Origin: Perognathus longimembris pacificus
Lineage: Eukaryota; Chordata; Mammalia; Rodentia; Heteromyidae
Direction: 5' to 3'
Length of the DNA stretch: 64,000 bases
Assembly: GCF_023159225.1 (NCBI RefSeq)
Contig: NC_063176.1
Coordinates: 4,724,963-4,788,962, forward strand
The notes beneath the pieces were generated by a model. That model had not been told where the DNA came from. It did no database searches and was given only the letters and a program-made list of their open reading frames with translations. Positions 34,901-46,900 of the stretch are shown one piece after another. Every line of letters begins with the position of its first letter. The stretch's first letter is position 1. Both the position numbers and the translations under genes were made by a program.

Positions 34901-37900
34901 CACAATTTCAAAGTCCCAATAATGCTCCTCTTGAATAGCAAAATAACTTAAAATATTTTATCCTCTAAATGAGGCGTCATCTTCTGAAAAAATATTAGTG
35001 ATCCTTTATAAAAGTCCCATATCTGATAAGGCTTATCCAGAGACACACCTGAAAGAAAAGGCTTTTTTACAAAGTATTAACAATTTTTGCAAATAAAGAC
35101 TTCCTCCTCTTCCTCTTTTCTAGCCTGTTCATAGCAACAAATGCCTACCTCATTTCACTTGTGCTCTGTATTATCAGAGTACTAGCTAATCTAAACTCGT
35201 ATCACTCTTTAGGATTTTTTTTTTTTTTGGCATAAGGAAAGATCCCCATTTTCCTCTTGAAAATGACTGAGACCAAGGTGACCATGTGAAATCCTCAATG
35301 AAGCCACAAACTAGTCCATGCAGCTTGATTTGAGGATTTTCTCTTTCTTCTTTACCGCAGGACAAACTTTTGACGAATCATATTCCTCCATCATGTTATC
35401 CTGATACATGTGCCTATTACCAGTCCAAAGAACGTTTCTAACCTTCCCACATCCCGGACTGGTTCTCGACGGGATGGACGTCCTCTTGATCTGGGCTGAG
35501 AATGCATTCTTCGCTTGTGGCGCATTTTATGAATGACCTGATACAAGTCAATACTTTCATCGGGGGGAAATAGGAGACAGAGCTGAGTTCCACATTCAAG
35601 TTCAATTTCCTAGAATAGAGTAGCAGCAATTTATAAGACAAAAGCATCAGAACAGAAAATTTTGCATTCTAATAGAGAACCACAATGCATCATAGAGGAA
35701 GGACTCCTTCCCAAGGCTAGTGCTCATGAGGTTCCAATAAGGTCTTGTGTGTGCGTGTGCATGTGCGTGTGCGTCCCCTGGGCCTAACCTCTGGGCCTCC
35801 ATGCTGTCTCGGAGCTGTTGTGCTCAAGGCTAGCATGCTACCACTGGAGCCACAGCTCCACTCTCAGCATCTCTCCTAACTGCAGATAAGAGTCACAGAG
35901 ACTTTGCTGCCTGGGCTTTCTCTGAACTGAGATCTTAGCTAACCTCCTGAATAACTAGGACCACAGGCATGGACAGTGGCACCAGCTCCAATACGCTGTT
36001 ACATTCACAAAGCCTTTCAATGTATTTTCATGAGACAAGTACAGTGGTAAAAATCCACAATCCCAGAAGTTTAGGAGGTCTAGGGCAAAAGACACCAAGT
36101 TTTACCTGCCTGGGCTACACAGGAAATTTTTGAGACCATGTCTTACAAAAATAAAAGGGTTTTGGGGATGTGAACATGGCCTAGTGGCAGAAGTGCTTGC
36201 CTAGTATACATGAAGCCCTGGGTTCAAATCCTCAGCACCACGTATACAGAAAAGGCCATAAGTAGTGCTGTGGCTCAAGTGGCAGAGTGCTAGCCTTGAG
36301 CAAAAAAAGAAGCCAGGGAGGTGAGTTCAAGCCCCAGGACTGGCAAAAAGAAAAAAAATTATTTATTTAAATATTGATGTATTTTTATTTAAAGGGTAGA
36401 AAATGAAATCATGTATGGCTCCATAATTTCAATTCACAAATCAGATTGCTTAAAATACACTGCCTTCCATTCTATTCTAACCAAAGGAGTATTTCTTTGT
36501 ATAAATACAAACATACAAGTACAGTCTTCATCATAATAACCACATAAGTGTGTGCCAATTATACTGACAATAAACTGACCACAACACAGTGACTACAAAG
36601 TCAGGCTAACATATAAACTTCTAAAATCAAGCCACTTTTATAATTTTCCCTTTACTAATGAAAGTACCAGCTAAAAAGTGACTTATATTTCAACATCAAT
36701 AGATGCCTTATCAATCATAATACAATGATCAGAATTTCAAATTAAAATGTTTCACTTGACAATTCCTATATTTCAGAAATGGTTTTAGAGGGCTGGGGAT
36801 ATAGCCTAGTGGCAAGAGTGCCTGCCTCGGATACACGAGGCCCTAGGTTCGATTCCCCAGCACCACATATACAGAAAACGGCCAGAAGCGGCGCTGTGGC
36901 TCAAGTGGCAGAGTGCTAGCCTTGAGCGGGAAGAAGCCAGGGACAGTGCTCAGGCCCTGAGTCCAAGGCCCAGGACTGGCCAAAAAAAAAAAAAAAAAAA
37001 AAAAAAAGAAATGGTTTTAGAAATGTTCCTTAGTGTATATTTTATGGGTTCCTTAGTGTAAATTTATGGGTTGGTTGGGGGGGGGGGGGTTAAAACAAAC
37101 CTGTCCATCACGTCCAATCTTTACTGGCTTGTGTTCATTCCAAGGATTGGTGAGATGAGCTGACTTAGTGAAGGGTAATTCACGCCTAAATATACAAAGT
37201 AGCATCAATTAAATCGTTTGGCAAATTTCTTTAAAATATCAAATTCAAAACTGAAGGTATAAGTTACTAATTGCCTATGACATAGTTATAAATTTAAAAA
37301 ATTTGATCCACTGAGATGGCTATTGTATGTATAGTGCTCAAAAGCACAAATGCTTTGTTTGAACCCAAGCTCCTTCTAAAAGCATAAGCTTTAGTTTAAA
37401 AACAAGGATATTGTAACCTATTTTACTATGGTTTAGTTTGTAAACAGTGACATATAAAATATTTAATATGTTCCTTATTCCCATGTACTCAAAAGAAAAC
37501 TCTACCTATTAAAACTGACACATTTAATAGCTACTTCAACTAGCTGCTAACACCAAATGAAAACAGAAATGGTCCCCAAACTTAAATTCAGAGCTGGTTT
37601 TCAGGTTCAAGTGTCCTTCCTCATGAATAGGACATATTTAATATTTACTAAGACTCACAGAAAGGTGTTATGAAATAAAATTGCAAACCTATATTAACTA
37701 TGCCCTTTCCTTAAATTCAGGTATAACCTACTTAATATTAAATACTAACTTGGGTTGTATGAGGCATATAACAAAATAGTCTCATAAAGGTCAATAATAT
37801 CCTAAATTTTCTATTTAGCAATCCAGCACAATCCCAAACACAAAATGACACAATATGAACAACTGGTGTTACCAAGAAAAAATAGAAATGAATATGACTG

Positions 37901-40900
37901 ACAAGACTATTTATTATTAATGAAAAGAATTCTCCAGGCTGGGTATATAGCTTAGTGGTAGAGTGCTTGCCTAGCATGCATGAAGGCCTGCATTCTATTC
38001 CTCAAAACCACATGAACAGAAAAAGCCAGAAGTAGCACTGCGGCTCAAGTGGTGGAGCACTAGCCTTGAGCACAGAAAGGTTCAGGGACAGTGCCCAGCC
38101 CCAAGTTCAAGTCCCAGGACCTAGGACTGGCAAAAAAAAAGAATTCTCCATTACAATACAAATTAAACTCATCAAAAAACATGAAAAGATGAGTAAGTTA
38201 AACTCATCACATCTATATATAAACTTTTTTCCCGAAAGACTAGTATTATAGTTGTATCAAAAAACTAGAAATATCTAGAGGCAGAGCTCCCTTTGTATTT
38301 TATTCAATACTTTAGATTTTTCATCTCAGTTACCAATCTACAAGAAGAGTCACAGAAAAGTAAAAACCTACTATAGCCAACAAAATACAGCAAGGCCACA
38401 GATTATTACTACAACTGTCACTATAAATATTAAAATATCCAAAGTAAAGGCACATGAAAAGCCAGATAGATCTGTCATTTCAGGTTGTACTGTGTCTAGA
38501 TTTAAGATGTTTCCTGTTTGAACAAACTAGTTCATCTCAAGACAGGATGTCAGAAGTGTGAAGTCAAGGAAAATAAGATCAAAATAATTCAGAATTACTA
38601 GTCTTCTTTTTTGTTCCTCTTAGAATCACACTTATAGAACAGGCGTCCAGTTGCCTTTTCAACAGACATTATTAGGACTACTGATACAAGTTATCTTTAC
38701 TATGCTCTGTAGAACAAGGAAGGGACTCTGATCTCTGCAAATGGAACAAATCCAACAAAGGACAGAAAACAGCAGTTTATGTGCTGGAGGGTAATTTGGT
38801 TGTTAAAAAATAATAAGGAAGTGAAAGAAAACGAAGGTAGTTTCTTTTAATGAACCAGAAAAGGAGGATAAGCTCTATCAATAAATGTAATTCTGGATGA
38901 ATGACACTAGGTACATCATAGCTTTACTCTGATCTAATCTACCAATTCTAAATCAAACATTATTAGCTAATGTGCTTTTTATCTTGTCTCAAACTTCCAA
39001 CTACCTATACAGGGTCATCAAGGTTTCAGCAAGCGTGGGGAGGGTTTCAAGAGTATACTTTCACAGTGAGACACCTACCAACACAGTAGCAAAATTTGCT
39101 TTATGGATCAAACCTATCAAATCTAGTTATTATTAAACCTAAAAGGTGCTTAGGAACCTAGTGAAATTACTACTGTGGAGAGTCAAATGTAATTCACATT
39201 TTTGTTTGTTTTGCCAGTCCTGGGGCTTGAACTCAGGGCCTGAGCACTGTCCCTGGCTTCTTTTTGCTCAAGGCTAGCACTCTACCTCTTGAGACACAGC
39301 GCCACTTCTGGCCTTTTCTGTTTACATGGTGTTGAGGAATTTAACCCAGGGCTTCATGCATGCTAGGCAAGCACTCTACCACTAAGCCATATTCCCAGTC
39401 CCATAATTCACATTTTATAGAGAAAACTCAAACATGGGGCATTCAAAGTAACTTTTACACCAAGGAAACATAAATGCAAGGAATACAGTAGCTATCACTA
39501 CGGAAGGCGTCTCAAACTTTTTAATTCCCAGGGTAACTTTGAATGGTGATCCAGATTTCTGCCTCCCAAGTAGCTAAGATTTATAGGTTGCTGCCACCAC
39601 AGATCGTTACTTTCCACTTCATTAAAAAAAACACCTCCAGGCACCAGTGGCTCACTCCTGCAATCCCAGCTACTTAGGAGGCCGACATCAGAGGACGGAG
39701 GTTGGAAGCTGGGGTGAGCAGTTAAGTCTGTGACACTTCTATGTCCAATGAACTACCTCAAAAACGCGAGAAGTGGAGCTGTATGGCTAGAGGGGTGGAA
39801 GAGCTCTAGCCTTGAGCCAAAAAGCTCAGGAACAGCATTCAGAATGGAAGTCCAAGCACCAGGACTGGCGCTTAAAAAAAAAAAGCCCACCCCCAATCCT
39901 AATGAATGATTCAGGAGGACAAGTTCTGATGATGAGGATCACAGTTCAAAGCTGGTTTCCAATTACTCTTCAAAACGTTAGAAGTGGAACTGTGGCTCAA
40001 GCGGCAGAGCACCAGCCTTGAGCAAAAAATATGAAGGGCAGCGCCCAGACTCTTGAGTTCAGGCCTCAGTACCAATACATACACACAAGCACTGCTCTCT
40101 ATGCCTGAACAGAAATAGCAATTTCCTTTATTACTGCTGACCAGCACCCTTCAAATTTTTCTCTACTCCTGAATACGAATAGCATTTTCTTTTATTATTG
40201 GTAATTCCCTTCTAAATATAATGCTCTAACAACTTATATTTCACAAAAAATTCATATGGTCCTATTGCCTTTCAGATAATGGTGAAGAAGTAACTTAATA
40301 GGTAGTAGATTTATACATGCCATGAAAAGTTGACCCATATCATTAGCTTTGTAAGACTAATGATATAAAAGCCTTAAAATAGTATAATAAATCACGTATT
40401 CAAAATGAATCTCATGTTTTTTAATAGTTGAATCTTCATTGTTTCAAAAGATCACAAAGCTAAAACACACGAATTGCTAAATCCCTATAAAATAACTGTT
40501 CACAACTACATCAGTAGCCTCCAAAATTGTTAGCCAAAATAAGAGTATTTCTCCACTCCAGAGTAACTAAATGACTAATTAACAAATGCAGGTATTTATT
40601 CCAATTAACTAAAATGTGTAAATCTCTTAAATACACCTTTGCTATTTATTTGCACACTGACATGAGATAAAATGTATTTTTCCCTCCGTTTTAACTTTTA
40701 TTGCTGTTATAAATCTCACAGTCTGAAACCATTCTAACAATGCTACTCCTCCCAAGTGGACAAAGTGATGGTACATGAACATAAGAGTAATAAACTAAAC
40801 CATGGTAGAATTTTATCTTTCCTAACTCATAGCCCATAGAAAACAAGGGCAATTTCCTGGTACTAACATGTTTACTTTACCTGCATATCCAGTCAATTTT

Positions 40901-43900
40901 AAAGACACCTCCCAGCATTTTAGCACTCATTCCTGCTGGAAGCACCCAGTGTATAGGAGATCCTCCATGATGTGATTCTGAAGAAAGTCTTGCAAACCCT
41001 AAAGGAATCATAAAATACTATGTAGGCGTTGATACAGTTCGTGTTTTTATATATCCAAATTATTTCTATTCTTACCTTGAAACTTTCCACTTTCTCTAAC
41101 AGAAAATATTAAGATAACACTCCTTGCAGATCTGAATGCAAGATTTAGTTTTTTCTCATTGACAGGCAGTGTGGACCATACACCCTATGGAAATAATACA
41201 AAGACACAATTTGAAATTTAACTGCAAATCTTCTCACTCGTATCATATTGCTTCATTACTTCAATCTAAACATTTCACAATTGTTCTGTGTGTAAAGTTT
41301 TATGGATAATTATTAGCTCAAGGTAAAAAGACTATTAATACTAAAAAAATATAAACTATTTTTAGCTAAGTTTTAACATTATAATGTCAGTTAAAAGATT
41401 TGTTGCTACATTTAAAACAGCTTAATAGCAAGTATAACACACAAATATAGTTCTGAATCTAAGGAGAAAATTAAGATCTTGCAGTATCACCGTAGTGGGC
41501 ATCTTTTATTGTAAAATATGCATTGTGTTTGGACAAATAGCCAACTCTTCCCTTTTCTTCTAAATCCAAGTAATCATACTTCTAAAAAACAATCTATCCA
41601 TAAAAAAAGATTTCTTTTCTACATAAGCTCAAAGTATAAAAAAAAGAATCCACATAATACAAATAATAGCTAACTAAAGAAACTACTGAAGTATAGCAGC
41701 TGAATATAAAAAAAAAAAAATGAGCTGGGTACTGGTAGCTCGTCTATAACCCTAGCTACTCGGGAGGCTGAGATCTGAGGATAATGGTTTAAAGCCAGCC
41801 TTGGACAAGAAAGCCCCATACTCTTTTTTTTTTTTTCTTTTTGCCAGTCCTGGGGCTTGGACTCAGGGCCTGAGCACTGTCCCTGGCTTCTTTTTGCTCA
41901 AGGCTAGCGCTCTGCCACTTGAGTCACAGTGCCACTTCTGTCCATTTTCTGTATATGTGGTGCTGGGGAATTGAACCCAGGACTTCATGTATTCGAGGCA
42001 AGCACTCTTGCCACTAGGCCATATTCCCAGCCCCAATCTCCAATTAAACCACCAAAAAATCAGAAATAGAACTCTGACTCAAGAGCAAAACAGCTCAGGG
42101 GCAAAGATCAAGCCTGAATTCAAGCTCCAGGGAAGGAAGGAAGGAAGGAAGGACGGACGGAAGGAAGGATGGAAGGAAGGAAGGAAGGAAGGAAGGAAGG
42201 AAGGAAGGAAGGAAGGAAGGAAGGAAGGAAGGAGGGAGGGAAGGAAGGGAGGGAGGGAGGGAGGGAGGGAAGGGAAGAGAGAAGAGGGGAGAGCAAAAGG
42301 GAAGGAAAGAACATTCAGGGACAGGGACAGGACCCTGAGGTTCAAGCCCCATGGATGACAAAAAAAAAAAAAAGAAAAAGAAAAGAAAGTGAGCAAGAAA
42401 GAAAAGAAGGGAAGAACAATATTTTTAAGATATTTTTTACCATATACATTATACAGTCAACACAAAACAATACTGTGACTCCTAAAATTATGTTTAAAAT
42501 TAACTCAAAATTCCTATCAAGTTTCCTAACTGGGCACAAACTAGATCCTAAGTGGCAACTGGGCTTCCGAGTATTAACACTTTTTAATACACATGACACT
42601 TATATTGAATAGCATTCCACTAAAAAGTTTCTGGATTAGGACAGCTTCAGCAGAACTGATATTAATACCTTCGCTTTGGCAAGAGACACATTCTCATGGT
42701 TGTTACTCTTTATGAGGAAAAATCTTGCATCCTGAAGAACATATTTGAGTTTGCTGGTTTGATCTGAAATAAAAAGAAACCCAAACTTATTAATTATAAA
42801 CCATCATCATACAGAGGTTTTACTATACTAAAATAAGCCCACCACAGCCCCAGCTAAATTTTAATACTCAACCTGGACAGCTAAGCCACAACATGTAATA
42901 AAACAAAGCTAATAAAAAAAGAACCAGCACTTTGCAAAAAGGTAAAACTAATCTAGTGATATTCCGATATACCAGGTCCTTAAGTATAGAAAGAGCTACA
43001 AGGATTTTTCCCTTTCTTCCTTTATTTGAGCTACAAGTTTTAATTTATTCTTTGGTGCACTATCATAAGCTTGCATTAAAGGCCTTTTGCTCTTCACTTG
43101 GCTTGCTTTCTCACAACTGTTCTATCTTTTGAACCATTCCTCCAGTCCTACATTTTCCAACAGGAGATAGTCGCTCTCAAACTTTTTTGTCTTGGCTGGC
43201 TTTGAACCTCTATTTCTGATTTCATTGGCCTGAGTAGCCAGAATTAAAAGTAATCTACCAGCATCCAGCCCAAATTTTGTATTTTTATCAGATTCATTTA
43301 AAGACTGATATCCTGATGATACCCTGTTTGTATATATGCACATATGAATCTTATTGTGTCCCCAAACTGAAATATTGTGAAATGTTTGCTATTGTTCTGA
43401 AAGCTATGCAGGAAAAGGTACACACGGAGCACAGAGCTTTCAATTTTACATTATTTTTCTTCTTTAAGATAATATATCGGAACATTACTACATTAAAACC
43501 AAGTACTAATGCAGAAATAATAAGAGCAAAATAATGATTTCATGGAGCATGCAATGAAAACAATTTCAAATTTAAATGATACCTTTTCGGACAGCACGAA
43601 CGGAAGATGATAATTTCTCATGCTTCTTTTCTGAACCTGTATTTAGCCAAAGTACATCTGTTCAGATTGGGTTTTAATAGAAATAAGACAAAATTTCTAC
43701 AGTCTTGTCACATAAGAATTCTCATTCAAGACAAATTAATCTTCCTGGCGCACCCACACACACAAAAAAATACTTCTCAATGTGTACGAGTGTTTTGTTT
43801 TTTGGGGTCTGATTTTTTTTTAAATGAATGTATTTGAACAGTTTCCCACTCAGAAAACTAGTCACTGAATCATCATCTTCCACAAAAAAAAGTGAAAATT

Positions 43901-46900
43901 CCACTTAAGCAGTAACAGAACAGGATTAAAATAAGAGAAGTTTCCTCTATATTTATTACACTGAACATGCCAAAGATCGATACTAATGGACAACAAGTTC
44001 ACACTAAACTACAGCCTCCACACACACTTTCCAAAGCAGGTTTCACTGCAATCAGTCAGATATAATCACCAAAAAAAGCAAACAGATTACCTGCATATGA
44101 CTCTGAAGCAGAGCTTCCACTTCTATCAAAAACAATTGGTGATATGCCTCGAGCTCTCTTCCTTTCTTTCTTTTTCTCATCTAAAACAAAAAATTCCAAG
44201 TTTTGAAAATATAATACAGAGTTGGGTGCCAATGGCTCATGATTATAACACTAGCTACCCAAGAGGTTGAGATCTAAGGAACAAGGTTTGGAGCCAGGCT
44301 AGGTGGCAAATTCTTGAGCCTCTTGTCTCCAAATAACCAGTAAAAAGCCAGAAGTGAAGACATAGCCTAAGTGGGAGCAGAAAAGCTACCTGAGGCCCCG
44401 AGTTCAAGCTTCAGTACAAGCATAATGATGATGATAATAACAAATCTAACAAAGAACCCATCTCACCATTTTATATAGCTTTTAAGGTTACTGGTCACTG
44501 CTTCTCTCTTGATCTCTCAGTTTCTTCAGGTGGTATTGTTGAAAGTACTATTTAAAAACGAAGACCATCGGCTGGGAATGTGGTTTAGAGTGCTTGTCTA
44601 GCAAGCACGAAGCCCTCAGCACCCTAAGGTTCAATTCCTCAGCACCACATAAACAGAAAAAGCCGGAAGTGGCGCTCTGGCTCAAGTAGTAGAGTGCTAG
44701 CCTTGAGCAAAAAGAAGCCAGGGACAGTGCTCAGTGCTGAGTCCAAGCCCCAGGACTGGCAACAAAAACAAACAAACAAACAAAAAAGGCCGTTTTGTCT
44801 TACCAATTCCAAGTACTGAGATTCTCAGAAATCAAAGTCCTGATTAGCTTACAGTTTGATCCATTGGCGCCTGCGCCCAGCCTGTTCTTACTGATATTTA
44901 TTACTACTCCTGAAAATTAATTCCAGGACTGTTTCTATGGGTTTTGTAAAAAATTCTTTCTTCCAAAACATGACAGGTATATACATATATATTCCACCCC
45001 CCCCCCCCCGGATATTTCAACAGCACCAATCAAACTAGCCTTAAAAAGCAAACACACTGTTGTTCAAAGTATTAAAATGACCTCTCACTGAGATAATGAA
45101 GGAAAAATAACAGAAACAGGCGATCCTGTTACTTTTTATTTTTTTGCCAGTCCTAGGGCTTGAACTCTGGGCCTGGGCACTGTTCCTGAGCTGCTTTTGC
45201 TCAAGGCCAGCACTCTACCATTTGAGACACAGTGCCACTTCTACCTTTTTCTGCTTATGTAATACTGAAGAATCAAACCCAGGGCTTCATACATGCTAGA
45301 CACCACTAAGCTATATTCCCAGCCCCTGATCCTGTTTCTATAACATGTAAACATACATCGCTATGAGAAATCTCCATAGAATTTTCTTTTTGTCCTGTGC
45401 TGGTTCTGGGCTCTGTCATTGGGCTAGCACTCCTTTGAGCACAGCTCCAATTTGAGATGTTTGGTGGAAGTTGGAGACAAGAGTGTTCTCACAGACTTTT
45501 CTGCCTGGGCAGGCTTAGAACCAAAATCCTCAGATCTCAGCTTCCTGAGTTGCTAGGTATACAGGAGTGAGCCACCAATGCCTGGCTCTCATTGTTTTTG
45601 TATGAGTTACTTTTTAAAGTGTAATTTTGTTATTATTAAAGCACTGTATAGAGGGGTTAACATTTCATAAGGCAGGTAATAAGTACTTTTTAGGGGGACA
45701 ATGTCATCCTTTCCCCTAGTTTCCTCCTCCCATTCCTGCCTGCAAGTTATATAGGTCATTTTCCACATAGTGTATAAGGGTATACTAAATAGCATGGTTA
45801 CACTTCTCTACCCTTTCTCCCTCCCTCTCTGCATTTGTTCACCTTTTCCTCCAAAAGAAAACACCACCACCAACAACAAGAACAAACTCATGTTCTACTG
45901 GAGTTTGTGTGAGTTACTCTTAAGATTATGGCTTCCTTGGGGCTGGGGATATGGCCTAGTGGCAAGAGTGTTCGCCTCCTATACGTGAAGCCCTGGGTTC
46001 GATTCCCCAGCACCACATATATAGAAAACGGCCAGAAGTGGCACTGTGGCTCAAGTGGCGCTGTGGCTCAAGTGGCAGAGTGCTAGCCTTGAGAAAAAAG
46101 AAGCCAGGGACAGTACTCAGGGCCTGAGTCCGAGGCCCAGGACTGGCAAAAAAAAAAAAAAAAAAAAAGATTATAGCTTCCTGCTCCATCAGTTTATCTT
46201 AGGTCAAAAGAATAACAAAGTCATCTAACAAACAAAATTATATCAACCATTGTGTTGTTATAAGTTACTAAAAATTCTGAGGAAAAATAAACTGTTCAAA
46301 GAACAATGGAAGTCATATTTGAAGTTTTATTAACTATTGAACAGCACACAAGTTATTAAAAAGTTTTGAGTTAAAAACAGGCAAAACATGGGCTGGAAAT
46401 GTGGCTTCGTGGTAGTGTTTGCCTAGCATGCATGAAGCCTTGGTTTCCATTCCTCAGTACCACATAAACAGAGAAGCCAGAAATGGTGCTCTGGCTCAAA
46501 TGGTAGAGTGCTTGAGCTTTAAAAAAAAAGGTCAGGAACAGTGCCCAGGGACTGACCCCTCCCCCCGCACCAAAGAAAAGCAGGCAAAACAAACTGGAGT
46601 CTACAAAATTTATAATATAAAAGTAACCATAGGGCTGGGAATATGGCCTGGTGGTAGAGGGCTTGCCTTGCATACAGAGGAAGCCCTGGGCTCGATTCCT
46701 CAGTATCACATACACAGAAAAAGCTGGAAGTGGCACTGTGGCTCAAGTGGTAGAGTGATAGCCTTGAGCAAAAAGAAGCCAGGGACAGTGCTCAGGCCCT
46801 GAGTCCAAGCCCCAGGACAGACGCAAAAAAAAATTTTTAAATAACCATAATCCCTTATGTCCTAAAAGGAACACTAATCAAGTTCCAAAAAGTCAGTCTC

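Larger units (their letters stand above)
32974..35442 (-). other. YTHDC1: YTHDC1 intron 11, repeat-free, with candidate alternative splice signals
   Basis: 2,469 bp with no SINE, L1 or microsatellite recognised, although the rest of the gene averages about one SINE per 0.6-0.8 kb. It contains a strong unused acceptor (exon start at 35,048) and a 38-nt exon-like unit (34,067-34,104), described separately. Confidence 0.7.

Noticed and set aside
41987..42612. Frames of 85-147 codons with RKEG or LPSF repeats
   Set aside because: Direct translation of the GGAA microsatellite inside a SINE.
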